Source of the DNA: Bacteroidota bacterium
GTDB lineage: Bacteria; Bacteroidota; Bacteroidia; Bacteroidales; Tenuifilaceae
Length of the DNA: 64,000 nucleotides
Reading direction: 5' to 3'
Assembly (NCBI GenBank): GCA_029560875.1
Contig: JAKQKB010000020.1
Location: forward strand, 1-64,000
A program made the position numbers and the translations under genes. The notes under the pieces were generated by a model, which was given only the letters and a program-made list of their open reading frames with translations, searched no databases and had not been told where the DNA came from. Shown here one piece after another: positions 9,459-18,820 of this stretch (the stretch's first letter is position 1; each line of letters opens with the position of its first letter).

Positions 9459-11513
9459 TTATTCTGGTTTAATTAGTTCCAGACTACGTTTAACAAATCT
9501 GCTTAGGTCTTCACCTTTAAGCATATTGTTTGCTAGTAAAGCCAAGTCAATAAGTTGTTTTACCAGTTTTTGGTCGCTACCAAAACCTTTAAGTAGTGAG
9601 CGGCGCTCATCCTCAAACTTATCGAGTTGTTTTTCGGTTTCAGCAAGAGCATCCTTATCGGCTTGTGGAATCTCCTCATCCTTCTTATCCTTTCTGGATT
9701 TATGAAGTTCGTCGGCCTTTTCTTTTAAAGGCTTGATGTTCTTGTCGAGTTCATCTAGTTTACTTCCTAACGATTCCGATTTGTTTGCAATAACCGATTT
9801 AACCAGCGGGTGCGATACGTTTACAACCATATTGTGGCTATCGGGCAAATTGCCATACATTCCAGCTGTTGGACTCATTGCGGCCATATCCTTCATACGG
9901 CGCATAAACTCAGAGTGTGTTATTACCACTGGGCTGGCGTTCTCACCTAAATCCTCGAACGAAATCCAGTAGTGGTCTTCGCTCTTTACAGCACCCTCAA
10001 ACACAGCGCGTAAATCGTTTTGCTCATTGGTGGAAAGGGCAACCTCTTTTCTATCCTCCTTTACAATGATTTTCTCAATCACATCGGAGTCAACACGGGC
10101 AAAACGTGAATCCTTAAGTTTTGATTCCAGCGCGTTAATTAAGTGTGGGTCCAGCTGTCCATCCATCATCAACACATCGTAGCCACGGCTTTTAGCCTCC
10201 TCAATATAGCTGTGTTGGTCAACCTTATTGGTTGTGTATAGGTAGATAAGAGTTTTGTTCTTATCGGTTTGATTCTCCTTGATAAGTTTCTCGTACTCCT
10301 CGAATGTGAAGTACTTACCATCAACATTTTTGAATAGTGCAAACTTCTCGGCACGCTCGTAGAACTTTTCATCGGTAATCATACCAAAGGTGATGAAAAG
10401 TTTTAGGTCGTCCCATTTTTTCTCGAACTGCTCACGGTCGTTCTTGAATATTTCCTGAAGCCTATCGGCTACTTTCTTGGTGATATGGCTCGATATTTTC
10501 TTAACGTTTGAGTCGCTCTGTAAGTAGCTGCGCGATACGTTTAGTGGAATATCTGGAGAATCGATAACTCCGTGTAGTAATGTTAAAAACTCAGGAACAA
10601 TACCTTCAACCGAATCGGTTACGTAAACCTGGTTGCAGTATAGTTGAATTTTATTTTTCTGAATATCGAAGTTGGTTTTAATCCTTGGGAAGTAAAGTAC
10701 ACCGGTTAGGTTGAAAGGATAATCAACATTTAGGTGAATGTTGAAAAGTGGTTCTTCTGCAACAGGATAAAGGTCGTGGTAGAACTTTTGGTAGTCCTCA
10801 TCCTTCAAATCAACTGGCTTACGTGTCCAAAGTGGATTTGTATCGTTGATAATTTTGTCCTTTCCAGTTTCAACCTCTTTGCCATCCTTCCATTCCTTCT
10901 CAGTTCCAAAGGCAATTGAAACAGGCAAGTAGCGGCAGTACTTTTTAAGTAAACCGTCAATTCTAGAATCTTCAAGGAATTCCTTTGATTCTTCATTTAT
11001 ATAAAGGATGATATCTGTTCCTCTGTTTTCCTTCTCAACTTCCTCAATATTGTAATCGGGCGAGCCGTTGCACGACCATTTTACAGGTTTTGTATCGTCC
11101 TTCCACGAGCGGGTAACAATTTCAACCTTATCGCTCACCATAAACGATGAGTAGAATCCTAAACCAAAGTGACCAATGATTCCGTTGGCCTGATTCTTAT
11201 ACTTTGCAAGGAACTCCTCTGCGCCAGAGAATGCAATTTGGTTGATGTATTTCTCAATCTCGTCGGCAGTCATACCAATTCCGCTATCGGAAATTGTTAG
11301 GGTTCCTGCTTTAGAGTCGAGTTTAACTCGAATGGTTGTATCACCAATTTCGCCCTTAAACTCACCAACCGATGCTAAGGTTTTAAGTTTTTGAGTGGCA
11401 TCAACGGCATTGGATATTAACTCACGGAGGAATATCTCGTGGTCGGAATAAAGAAATTTCTTGATAATGGGAAAAATGTTCTCGGTAGTAACATTAATTT
11501 TTCCTGTTTGCAT
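9459..11513 (-). CDS. htpG: Molecular chaperone HtpG (Hsp90)
   Basis: HtpG is the bacterial Hsp90, an ATP-dependent cytoplasmic chaperone. The 684-residue protein shows the GHKL ATPase motifs: FLRELISNAVDA (28-39), ISDSGIGM (74-81), and GHFGLGFYSSFMVS around 114-127. The middle and C-terminal domains follow. A Lys/Glu-rich stretch near residues 590-625 (LDKNIKPLKEKADELHKS) looks like a charged coiled segment inserted late in the protein, as in Bacteroidetes homologues. A terminator follows, and two TTGACAAAT copies lie upstream of the start. Confidence 0.97.
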   Translation of the reverse strand: MQTGKINVTTENIFPIIKKFLYSDHEIFLRELISNAVDATQKLKTLASVGEFKGEIGDTTIRVKLDSKAGTLTISDSGIGMTADEIEKYINQIAFSGAEEFLAKYKNQANGIIGHFGLGFYSSFMVSDKVEIVTRSWKDDTKPVKWSCNGSPDYNIEEVEKENRGTDIILYINEESKEFLEDSRIDGLLKKYCRYLPVSIAFGTEKEWKDGKEVETGKDKIINDTNPLWTRKPVDLKDEDYQKFYHDLYPVAEEPLFNIHLNVDYPFNLTGVLYFPRIKTNFDIQKNKIQLYCNQVYVTDSVEGIVPEFLTLLHGVIDSPDIPLNVSRSYLQSDSNVKKISSHITKKVADRLQEIFKNDREQFEKKWDDLKLFITFGMITDEKFYERAEKFALFKNVDGKYFTFEEYEKLIKENQTDKNKTLIYLYTTNKVDQHSYIEEAKSRGYDVLMMDGQLDPHLINALESKLKDSRFARVDSDVIEKIIVKEDRKEVALSTNEQNDLRAVFEGAVKSEDHYWISFEDLGENASPVVITHSEFMRRMKDMAAMSPTAGMYGNLPDSHNMVVNVSHPLVKSVIANKSESLGSKLDELDKNIKPLKEKADELHKSRKDKKDEEIPQADKDALAETEKQLDKFEDERRSLLKGFGSDQKLVKQLIDLALLANNMLKGEDLSRFVKRSLELIKPE

Positions 11514-11554
11514 AGTATATAATTTTATGGTTAAACATAGTTATGGCATTGGCT

Positions 11555-11582
11555 ATTTGTCAAACAAAGTGCCATTTGTCAA
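11555..11582 (-). promoter_or_regulatory. htpG: Paired TTGACAAAT repeats upstream of htpG
   Basis: Read on the minus strand, TTGACAAAT occurs twice (11574-11582 and 11555-11563) with a 19-base period, about 40-70 bases upstream of the htpG start. Two copies at a regular distance suggest an operator or promoter part. No regulator is identified and the role is inferred only from position. Confidence 0.35.
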
Positions 11583-11702
11583 TGACTGACATTGGAATGT
11601 AGAATTTGGGTTTAAATATTTGTAAATTAATGTCTTGAAGAAATGAGGATGTGTGACAAAAAACTGCCAGAAGGTCATTTTTGAGGATAAATTGGCAGAG
11701 GT

Positions 11703-12227
11703 TTACTTAAAATTAACTATTAACGAAATAATTAGGGCTATCAAAGTGATAATCCAAATAATAAATGTGATTTTTAGTAGACGTTTCTTAGAGTTGATAT
11801 TTCTATTTCCGCAAAGACGCATTATTATATTATTGGCACGAGTTGCAATATTGTCGTCCTTGGGAATAAATGCGTGAGCACCAAGTTTCATAACGTAAGC
11901 TCCGTATTCCTTCTCGCCCTCGCCAGCCATCATTACTACTTCAATTTTTGGGTTGATATGCTTGATTGACTCAAGAATTTCTATTCCATTCATCAGTGAA
12001 TGGTTGTAATCATCCAAAAAATTGTATCCCATGAATACAATAACCAAATCGTTTCTTCTGAATTTCAGGGTTGATAAATGCTGAATAAACTTTTCGCCCG
12101 AAGGGAAACTCCTCACCGTTGTTCGTTTTGGGATATCAATACCCTCAATAATGCTATGCGCAAACTCGGTATTGAACTCAACAATAAATATAAAGGTGCG
12201 AAATTCTATGTTTATTGATTCGAGCAT
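11703..12227 (-). CDS. Degenerate receiver domain with C-terminal membrane anchor
   Basis: The 174-residue protein has the alternating pattern of a response-regulator receiver domain (DLVIVFMGYNFLDD, MNGIEILESIKHINPKIEVVMM, KLGAHAFIPKDD). At the position of the phosphate-accepting Asp, after LVIV, the sequence reads FMGYN, so the usual acceptor is absent. The conserved Lys of KDD near residue 124 remains. Residues 149-171 form one hydrophobic segment (ITFIIWIITLIALIISLIV), so the domain is probably tethered to the inner membrane from its C-terminus. There is no DNA-binding output domain. The neighbours (htpG and dipeptidyl peptidase III) give no hint about a partner. Confidence 0.75.
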   Translation of the reverse strand: MLESINIEFRTFIFIVEFNTEFAHSIIEGIDIPKRTTVRSFPSGEKFIQHLSTLKFRRNDLVIVFMGYNFLDDYNHSLMNGIEILESIKHINPKIEVVMMAGEGEKEYGAYVMKLGAHAFIPKDDNIATRANNIIMRLCGNRNINSKKRLLKITFIIWIITLIALIISLIVNFK

Positions 12228-12282
12228 TTAGTTATAGTTGGAGAATTAAAGGTAGTAAAAATAAGAATACAATTATAAGTAA

Positions 12283-12312
12283 AAAGGTCGATACAATTAA
12301 GTATCGACCTTT
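12283..12312 (-). terminator. Terminator of the dipeptidyl peptidase III gene
   Basis: A perfect 12-bp stem AAAGGTCGATAC / GTATCGACCTTT with a 6-base loop begins 24 bases behind the stop codon. On the minus strand it is followed by further T residues. Confidence 0.9.
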
Positions 12313-12335
12313 ATTAGCGTAGAATATTCAAAAAA

Positions 12336-14372
12336 TTAGTTAATCAAAGGTAAGAAACCGTAGTTGTTTGAGTAATCAAGCATCTGCTGAACATAGTTTT
12401 CAGGATACTCAACCTTAATATCAACAATTTTATCGCCTTCCATCACCGGAACAAGTTGTGGGTTCATAAATCCACCGTAAGGGGCTAGTTTTAGTTTGTT
12501 GAAACGGTCAAGAACCTCTCTGTGAAGCTCAGGGTTAATTTGAACTGCATAGGTTTCAACCATTTTTTTACCAGCCTCGTAATCGCCTGTCGATTTGATT
12601 CTTTGGATTTCTTTTAGCAGTGTTCCAAACAGATTGCGAAGTTTGGCGTAGTCGTTAATTACAAAGTAGGTTTTGCCATCGCGGGTTTTCTTTTCAATAA
12701 CATTCTCTGCTTTGCCATTCTCGTAGCACCAGCTAGCAATTAACTGGCGGTTACGCATATGTGCTTGCTCAATGGTTTTACCGAACTCAATTCTGGTAAG
12801 CTGGGTCATTAAACCGTTGCGGATATAGTTGTTATACTCTGCTTTTGCAACATCTAACGTTGGCATAATGCCAATTTCAACCATTTTTTCATCCATCATA
12901 TAGTAAAGAGCAAATAAATCGGCACGTGCCTCTTCTAGTGGCGAACCGTAATTTTTAAGTTCGTCGCCCTTAACACCTTCGGCCAATTGACCCGAACCGT
13001 GACCTAGACATTCGTGTAAATCGGTGTGAAGGTTACCTGCAAGTGAGCCGTGCTGCTTGCTTAGTTCAATCTCCTCTGGCGACCAAGCAAATTCTTCCAT
13101 AAAACCATTGCCTTGAGCGGCTTGGTCGTATGCGTAGGTAATGTTATCCATAGTAACCGATTTTGAACCGTGATATTTACGAATCCAATCGGCATTTGGA
13201 AGGTTAATTCCAATAGGAGTTGTTGGGTAGCAATCGCCTCCAAGTTGAGCAACAGTAATAACCTTTGCGCTAACACCTTTTACCTCTTTTTTCTTGAATT
13301 GCTCATCGATAGGAGAATTGTCCTCGAACCACTGAGCATTATCGCCAATTATAGTAGTACGACGTGTAGCCTCCAGATTCTTAAAGTTAACCACAGCCTC
13401 CCAGCTCGATTTGTATCCCATTGGGTCGCCGTAGTTCTCAATAAAGCCATTCACAAAATCAATGTGTGAGTTAACATCGCTAACCCAAAGTACGTTGTAC
13501 TCGTCGAATTTCTTCAAATCGCCACTCTTGTAGTACTCAATAAGCGTGTTTATAATGTTACGTTGATGCTCGTTCTCTGCAACTGTAGCAGCCTTTTCGA
13601 GCCAGTAAACTATTTTTGCGATAGCAGCTCCGTACATTCCATCAATCTTCCAAACTTTTTCAATAACCTTGCCGTTCTCCTTAACTAGTTTGGAGTTTAA
13701 ACCATAGGAGATAGGAGTTGTATCCTTTGGGTTCATCATTTTTGCGTAGAAATCCTCAACCTCTTTTTGAGTTACACCCTCGTAGTAGTTGCAAGCCGAT
13801 GCTGCAACCATATCAACTCCAGCATCCTGATTTACGCGTTTTGTTGCAACATTCGGGTCGAATAGGATAGGAGTGAGGTTTGTAATAATCTCATCGGTAG
13901 AACCCAATGTGGTGTTGAACTTATCGGCAGGGGTGTTTTTTACCAGTTCAGCAAAGTACTCCTGGGTAAATTCTGGAATAAATTTATCGTTTGAGTAGTG
14001 ATGATGAATACCGTTGGAGAACCATACACGTTTTAGGTAAACCATAAATTGTTCCCAGTTGGCGTTATTTCTATCGCCAGTGTAGCCGTTATAAATGCTT
14101 TCAAGCACTGATCGTACAGTTAAATTGTACTTGTAGTTTTGGTCCCAAATAATATCGCGTCCGCATTTAGCCGCTTCGCTAAGGTAGTAAACAAGAACCT
14201 TTTGGTTTGGGGTAAGCGAATCAAACTCTGGGATTTGATAGCGCATAATACGAACATCGGCAAATTGGTCCACTTGCCATTTGAAAGGAGTTGCTTCTTT
14301 TTCGGTTTTACAGCTGGTTAAGGTTAATCCAGCAGCAGTTGCTGTAAGCAAAATCATTGTTTTTATATTCAT
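12336..14372 (-). CDS. Dipeptidyl peptidase III (M49), lipoprotein form
   Basis: M49 peptidases remove dipeptides from the N-terminus of short peptides using one zinc ion. The 678-residue protein carries the family-specific motif HECLGH at 453-458 (two His zinc ligands and the catalytic Glu) and the second motif EEARAD at 480-485, which supplies the third ligand. The N-terminus has a lipobox (LTLTSC, Cys21), so the enzyme is probably anchored in the envelope, as in Bacteroides homologues. It is a single gene with its own terminator. Family and active site are firm; the location is inferred from the signal. Confidence 0.94.
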   Translation of the reverse strand: MNIKTMILLTATAAGLTLTSCKTEKEATPFKWQVDQFADVRIMRYQIPEFDSLTPNQKVLVYYLSEAAKCGRDIIWDQNYKYNLTVRSVLESIYNGYTGDRNNANWEQFMVYLKRVWFSNGIHHHYSNDKFIPEFTQEYFAELVKNTPADKFNTTLGSTDEIITNLTPILFDPNVATKRVNQDAGVDMVAASACNYYEGVTQKEVEDFYAKMMNPKDTTPISYGLNSKLVKENGKVIEKVWKIDGMYGAAIAKIVYWLEKAATVAENEHQRNIINTLIEYYKSGDLKKFDEYNVLWVSDVNSHIDFVNGFIENYGDPMGYKSSWEAVVNFKNLEATRRTTIIGDNAQWFEDNSPIDEQFKKKEVKGVSAKVITVAQLGGDCYPTTPIGINLPNADWIRKYHGSKSVTMDNITYAYDQAAQGNGFMEEFAWSPEEIELSKQHGSLAGNLHTDLHECLGHGSGQLAEGVKGDELKNYGSPLEEARADLFALYYMMDEKMVEIGIMPTLDVAKAEYNNYIRNGLMTQLTRIEFGKTIEQAHMRNRQLIASWCYENGKAENVIEKKTRDGKTYFVINDYAKLRNLFGTLLKEIQRIKSTGDYEAGKKMVETYAVQINPELHREVLDRFNKLKLAPYGGFMNPQLVPVMEGDKIVDIKVEYPENYVQQMLDYSNNYGFLPLIN

Positions 14373-14471
14373 CGTTATATTATTAAAGTTATGTGATACA
14401 AACTATTACTGCAAGCATTAAATGTATGCTGAGAACTACAAATTTGGCAATAATTTACCTAAAACTAAAGG

Positions 14472-15407
14472 TTAGAGTGTTTTTCTTGCAGAAGGTTTAT
14501 AGATGAAGCTGGGTTCTTTTATCTCCACAGGTGCATCAACAGGTTTAGGCCTTTCACGGCGTGGATTTCGTAAATCTAAATCGCGAACATATACCCATTT
14601 CCCATTCTCCAACTTAAATCCATCGAAGGATGAGTCGGGTCCATAGAACTGAAAATCGCCCAGATACTCAGGTTTGGCAGGGGAGAGGTGGTCGAAAATA
14701 ATCATTTGCTGCTCGGCATTATACCTTAGGGTGAAAACGGCTCTTGCTGAGAACTCAAAAACTATTCGCGATAGCATCATCTTATTATCAACATTGAAAA
14801 CAGGCAACCCGAAAACAGGGTTTTCGTTGCCATCGAGCGATAGAACCTCAATTATTTTTTTTGATGTGAAAAGATTATTGAAATCGAAGCCCAGTAAAAT
14901 GTAGTGAGTTTGTGAGTTGAAGTTTATGTCGGCAATTTGATAGTAGAGCCCGGCCAACCACTTTTCTGGATTTAACCTATCGTTGTTGAGGTCTTTTACA
15001 TTTTTTCTACTGTCAATTAAACTATGCAGTGCAATGCTTCCGTCGCTTTTCTTAACTTGAATAAATCCAAAGTATTGATGTAGTCCTGCAGATTGTGGCA
15101 AATTCCAAGTGAAAACTCTTACTTTTTTATCGTTAGATGTTAGTTTACCAATGCTTTTCAACGAGTCGAAAGGGTATAGCATTGAGCCGTTAATCAGCAA
15201 TGTTTGCTCAAAAGTTTTTTTGAATTGAGTATTCAACGAATCCTTTACGGTAAAACTTGTTTCCTTGGCGATTGATTTAAGCAACGATGACAAAATTTCC
15301 TCCTGCTTAGCCAATGAATTTTCTGGAGTATTTTGAGCAAATAATCCAGAAAAGAATAATGAATAGCCAAAAACTAAAACTAATCTCTTTAAATTCATAA
15401 CATTCAA
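14472..15407 (-). CDS. Conserved hypothetical secreted protein
   Basis: The 311-residue protein begins with a signal peptide (LVLVFGYSLFFSGLFAQ, ending near residue 25). The middle contains the segments VRVFTWNLPQSAGLHQYFGF and HYILLGFDFNN, and near the C-terminus it has FYGPDSSFDGFKLENGKWV. It is a recognisable Bacteroidetes type of uncharacterised exported protein, but I cannot name a function. It is the last gene of a likely operon with the aminotransferase (36-base gap) and the LytTR regulator. Confidence 0.75.
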   Translation of the reverse strand: MNVMNLKRLVLVFGYSLFFSGLFAQNTPENSLAKQEEILSSLLKSIAKETSFTVKDSLNTQFKKTFEQTLLINGSMLYPFDSLKSIGKLTSNDKKVRVFTWNLPQSAGLHQYFGFIQVKKSDGSIALHSLIDSRKNVKDLNNDRLNPEKWLAGLYYQIADINFNSQTHYILLGFDFNNLFTSKKIIEVLSLDGNENPVFGLPVFNVDNKMMLSRIVFEFSARAVFTLRYNAEQQMIIFDHLSPAKPEYLGDFQFYGPDSSFDGFKLENGKWVYVRDLDLRNPRRERPKPVDAPVEIKEPSFIYKPSARKTL

Positions 15408-15443
15408 TCTCTTAATTCTAAATTATCAATTACTCACTATAAA

Positions 15444-16637
15444 CTACACATTAATCTCATTCAGCCCTTTAACAATCAATTCTGCAGCCAATCGGCACTC
15501 CTCATCGGTAATGGTTAGCGGTGGCGATATCCTGAACGAAGTATCACAGAACAAAAACCAGTCCGTAATAAATCCATTTTTAACTCCATACTTTACAAGG
15601 TCTAACATTTTATCGAAACTGCTCAATTCCACAGCCATTAACAATCCTTTGGAGCGCACCTCTTTTACTAAAGGATGCTTTTCCAAAATCTCCCTGAAGA
15701 TTTTCTCCTTTTTATTAACGGAATCTACTAAGTTTTCGTCTATAATCACATTAATAGAAGCCAATGCTGCTGTGCATGACACAGGGTGACCGCCAAATGT
15801 GGTAATGTGTCCAAGAACAGGATTGTTTGTAAGGCTCCACATAATCTCCTTTGATGCTATAAATGCTCCCAAGGGCATTCCGCCTCCAAGCGCTTTTGCC
15901 AGAACAAGAATATCGGGAGTGACATTGTAATTTTCAAAAGCAAACATTTTTCCAGTGCGACCAAGTCCAGTTTGAATTTCATCGAAAACAAGCAATGCGC
16001 CAACTTTTGAGCAACGTTCCCTTAGTTGACTAAGGAAATTATCTTTTGGAAGAACAACGCCGGCTTCGCCCTGAATTGGTTCAACAATAACGCAGGCGGT
16101 TTTGCTAGTAATTTGGTTTAATTGTTCCGCATTATTGTAGTCCAGATGACGAATATCGGGTAGTAATGGTCTGAATGCCTGTTTAAACTTATCGCCACCC
16201 ATAATGCTTAGCGAGCCCTGTGTGCTTCCGTGGTATGCATTTTTGAACGATACTATTTCGGTTCTTCCAGTATACCGTTTGGCCAATTTCATAGCCCCTT
16301 CAATGGCTTCGCTTCCTGAGTTTAGAAAGTAAACAGAATCTAACGATTTTGGTATAAGGCTTGCAAGTTTTGTGGCTAATTGCACCTGTGGATTTTGTAT
16401 GAACTCGCCATACACCATAAGGTGCATATACTTATCGACCTGTTGCTTAACTGCATCAACAACTTTAGGATGGCTATGTCCCACATTACTAACGGAAACC
16501 CCAGATATCAAATCGAAATGTTTTTCACCATTTGGCCCAAAAAGATAAACCCCCTCGGCTCTTTCCACTTCAAGCATAAGGGGGGAATCAGATGTTTGGG
16601 CAACGTGGTTTAGGAATAGTTGCCTCTTACTTAGCAT
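15444..16637 (-). CDS. Class III aminotransferase (acetylornithine/ornithine type)
   Basis: The 397-residue PLP enzyme has the class III landmarks: YLFGPNGEKHFDLISGVSV near the start, VYFLNSGSEAIEGAMKLAKR (substrate and phosphate site), VIVEPIQGEAG, LLVFDEIQTGLGRTGKMFAFE, and the PLP lysine in LVLAKALGGGMPLGAF. Members transfer the omega-amino group of acetylornithine, ornithine, or 4-aminobutyrate to 2-oxoglutarate. There are no arginine-pathway genes around it, so the exact substrate stays open. Only nine bases separate it from the LytTR regulator gene upstream, indicating co-transcription. Confidence 0.88.
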   Translation of the reverse strand: MLSKRQLFLNHVAQTSDSPLMLEVERAEGVYLFGPNGEKHFDLISGVSVSNVGHSHPKVVDAVKQQVDKYMHLMVYGEFIQNPQVQLATKLASLIPKSLDSVYFLNSGSEAIEGAMKLAKRYTGRTEIVSFKNAYHGSTQGSLSIMGGDKFKQAFRPLLPDIRHLDYNNAEQLNQITSKTACVIVEPIQGEAGVVLPKDNFLSQLRERCSKVGALLVFDEIQTGLGRTGKMFAFENYNVTPDILVLAKALGGGMPLGAFIASKEIMWSLTNNPVLGHITTFGGHPVSCTAALASINVIIDENLVDSVNKKEKIFREILEKHPLVKEVRSKGLLMAVELSSFDKMLDLVKYGVKNGFITDWFLFCDTSFRISPPLTITDEECRLAAELIVKGLNEINV

Positions 16638-16646
16638 ATTTAATAC

Positions 16647-17357
16647 CTATTTATTAATTAAGTTAATTTCGCTCAGCAATTTATCGCGGTACGATTTTCC
16701 AATAGGAATTACTTTTTTCCCATCGCTTGCTTTTATTGCTATTGCGTTATCCTCAATACTATCAATCCTACTCAAATTAACTATAAACGAACGATGAACC
16801 CGCTTGAATCGAATTACAGGGAGTTGATTCTCGATGGATTTCATAGTAAGGTGGATTGTGAATCTATCGTTGACTGTGTTAATAACTATGTAGTTCTCAA
16901 GGGCCTCAATCCAGAGTATGTCGGTGTACTTAACTCTAATTAAGGAGTTATTTTTCTTTATAAAGATTTCCTTCTCCTCGTCCATTGGTGAACGTTGGTG
17001 GTTTAGCCTTTCGTAAACCTTGCTAACCGCTTTAAAGAATCTAGGGAAAGTTATAGGTTTAAGCAGGTAATCGGTAACGCTATGCTCAATGGCTTTCAAG
17101 GCATATTTCTCCTTGGATGAAATTATAATGACCTGAGGATTACCTTGATTAACCTCCAAAAAATCCATACCAGTCATTTCTGGCATTTCCACGTCAAGAA
17201 AAATCAGCTGTATGCTGTCGGGAGTATTCTTTAGGTAGTTTAGCGCATCAACAGCGTTTGGGAATGAGTGGATTAGGTTAAGGAACTCAACCTTTGTGGC
17301 GTATTCCTCCACAACCCTTCTCGACATTTCGTCATCATCAATAAGTATGCAATTCAT
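16647..17357 (-). CDS. LytTR-family response regulator
   Basis: The 236-residue protein has an N-terminal receiver domain with the acidic pocket (IDDDEMSRR), the phosphate-accepting Asp in LIFLDVEMPEMTGMDFL (about residue 55), and the conserved Lys in YLLKPITFPRF. From about residue 130 it has a LytTR DNA-binding domain (FIKKNNSLIRVKYTDILWIE, FKRVHRSFIVNLSRID). It is a cytoplasmic transcription factor activated by phosphorylation. No sensor kinase gene is adjacent, so its kinase is elsewhere. It heads the operon with the aminotransferase. Confidence 0.95.
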   Translation of the reverse strand: MNCILIDDDEMSRRVVEEYATKVEFLNLIHSFPNAVDALNYLKNTPDSIQLIFLDVEMPEMTGMDFLEVNQGNPQVIIISSKEKYALKAIEHSVTDYLLKPITFPRFFKAVSKVYERLNHQRSPMDEEKEIFIKKNNSLIRVKYTDILWIEALENYIVINTVNDRFTIHLTMKSIENQLPVIRFKRVHRSFIVNLSRIDSIEDNAIAIKASDGKKVIPIGKSYRDKLLSEINLINK

Positions 17358-17415
17358 AGCCCTTGAATTTTCACCGAATTTAAGTAAAAACTTACTTAAT
17401 TACAAAAATAGATTT

Positions 17416-18129
17416 TTATTTGTAGTATTCGTCCAAAAATCTTTTTTCTACTAGATGACAATTCTTTACTGTTTTCTTTAACCAAGCAAGAAGAATTATT
17501 TCGGCTTCATCGGCAGGTATGGCGTAATCGATTTTTGAATTTTTGAGTCTATGAACCAACTCATAAAGCGATAGTGCTGCCGACACAGAGATGTTATAAC
17601 TTTCTATGAACCCATACATTGGAATTTTCACATATTCATCGGCCAGATTCATTGCGCCTTTAGTTAATCCTGTTAACTCTGTTCCAAAAACTAGGGCGAA
17701 CTTGCCTTTGTTGATATCAAAATCGTTGATGAATTTGTCGTTATCGTGCGGAGTGGTGGCTACAATTCTGTACCCTTTTTCCTTCAAGCTAAGAATTGCT
17801 TGCTCGGAGGTGTACTTTGGAGCATTATACCTATATATATTAAGCCATTTTGAAGCACTCATGTCCACCTCGCTATTGATATTAAAGGAGTACCTACTTT
17901 CAATAACGTGAACATCCTGTATTCCAAGGCAATCGCAGGTTCTTAAAACAGCGCTGGCATTTTGAGCCTGAAAAATATCTTCAAGGACAACTGTAATATA
18001 GCGGGTTCGGTTACTCAGCACTTTTTTAAAAAGTTCCAACCGACGTTCAAGTACAAGTTCAGAGAGATGATTTATGAACGATTGACGTATTTTGGTGTCC
18101 TGGATGTATCGTACATCTACATCATTCAT
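17416..18129 (-). CDS. trmH: SpoU/TrmH-family tRNA 2'-O-methyltransferase
   Basis: The 237-residue SPOUT enzyme shows the family motifs: VVLEDIFQAQNASAVLRTCD (motif 1), FALVFGTELTGLTKGAMNLAD (motif 2), and VKIPMYGFIESYNISVSAAL (motif 3). TrmH uses S-adenosylmethionine to methylate the ribose of G18 in tRNA. The length and the C-terminal helical tail agree with TrmH more than with rRNA-specific relatives, but the exact substrate is inferred. It stands alone on the minus strand between the LytTR gene and HU. Confidence 0.88.
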   Translation of the reverse strand: MNDVDVRYIQDTKIRQSFINHLSELVLERRLELFKKVLSNRTRYITVVLEDIFQAQNASAVLRTCDCLGIQDVHVIESRYSFNINSEVDMSASKWLNIYRYNAPKYTSEQAILSLKEKGYRIVATTPHDNDKFINDFDINKGKFALVFGTELTGLTKGAMNLADEYVKIPMYGFIESYNISVSAALSLYELVHRLKNSKIDYAIPADEAEIILLAWLKKTVKNCHLVEKRFLDEYYK

Positions 18130-18148
18130 TGGAGTAGGAGTTTATATT

Positions 18149-18179
18149 AAAAAAAAAGGAGAACCAACGGGGTTCTCCT
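18149..18179 (-). terminator. Terminator of the HU gene
   Basis: On the minus strand AGGAGAACC, a 5-base loop and GGTTCTCCT form a perfect 9-bp stem followed by a long T-run. It begins 19 bases behind the HU stop codon. Confidence 0.93.
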
Positions 18180-18198
18180 GAAGAGAAAATAAAATTCC

Positions 18199-18471
18199 TT
18201 ATTGAACTTTACCGTTCAATTCGCTACCAGCTTTGAATTTTACAACTTTCTTAGCCTTAATGTTGATTGGCTTACCAGTTTGTGGGTTACGGCCAGTTCT
18301 AGCGTTTCTTTTAGCAACTGCGAAAGAACCAAAACCTACAAGAGCAACTCTGTCACCTTTTTTAAGTGCAGTACCAGTTGCTTTTACGAAAGCGTCTAAT
18401 GCTTTCTTAGCGTCAGCTTTAGTTAATTTTGCTTCTGCAGCAATAGCGTCAATCAATTGAGCTTTGTTCAT
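18199..18471 (-). CDS. hup: DNA-binding protein HU
   Basis: The 90-residue protein is a standard HU subunit: [11 protein letters not shown] at the start, [16 protein letters not shown], and the DNA-intercalating arm [17 protein letters not shown] bends and compacts DNA as a dimer. The gene has its own promoter (18518-18548) and a strong terminator, so it is a single-gene unit with features of high expression. Confidence 0.97.
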   Translation of the reverse strand: MNKAQLIDAIAAEAKLTKADAKKALDAFVKATGTALKKGDRVALVGFGSFAVAKRNARTGRNPQTGKPINIKAKKVVKFKAGSELNGKVQ

Positions 18472-18517
18472 AATTGATAATTTTTAGGGTTAGAAATAGT
18501 TAGTTGACTATCAAAGA

Positions 18518-18548
18518 CAAAATTAGCCTATTTATCAATAAATGCAAG
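18518..18548 (-). promoter_or_regulatory. hup: Bacteroidetes-type promoter of HU
   Basis: On the minus strand CTTG (18545-18548) is followed after 19 bases by TAATTTTG (18518-18525), matching the TTTG-N19-TAnnTTTG consensus with one change. It lies 47 bases upstream of the HU start. Confidence 0.7.
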
Positions 18549-18694
18549 TTTTTTAACAACTTTTTTTGCCAGTATAGCCTTTTTTATTGGTTTTTATAAC
18601 ATCCTCTGATGTTAATAGTGCTAAATTATTGAATTTTTACAATCATATGCAAATTTTTTGGCAAAAAAATTTTTACTTTTTTTTCGTTGAACCA

Positions 18695-18725
18695 TTTGGT
18701 AGATTCAAAAAAGACTGTACTTTTG
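18695..18725 (+). promoter_or_regulatory. Promoter of the first tRNA-Ser
   Basis: TTTG (18695-18698), 19 bases, then TACTTTTG (18718-18725) match the Bacteroidetes promoter exactly. The tRNA begins five bases downstream, so transcription starts at or very near the mature 5' end. Confidence 0.85.
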
Positions 18726-18730
18726 CCCCC

Positions 18731-18818
18731 GGAGAAATGGCAGAGCGGTCGAATGCGGCGGTCTTGAAAACCGTTGACTGTAACAGGTCCGGGGGTTCGA
18801 ATCCCTCTTTCTCCGCCA
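18731..18818 (+). tRNA. tRNA-Ser (anticodon TGA)
   Basis: The acceptor stem GGAGAAA pairs with TTTCTCC, followed by G and an encoded CCA. The anticodon loop is CTTGAAA (TGA), a long variable arm is present as expected for serine, and the T arm GGGGGTTCGAATCCC is intact. A promoter and terminator flank it directly. Confidence 0.96.
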
Positions 18819-18820
18819 AA

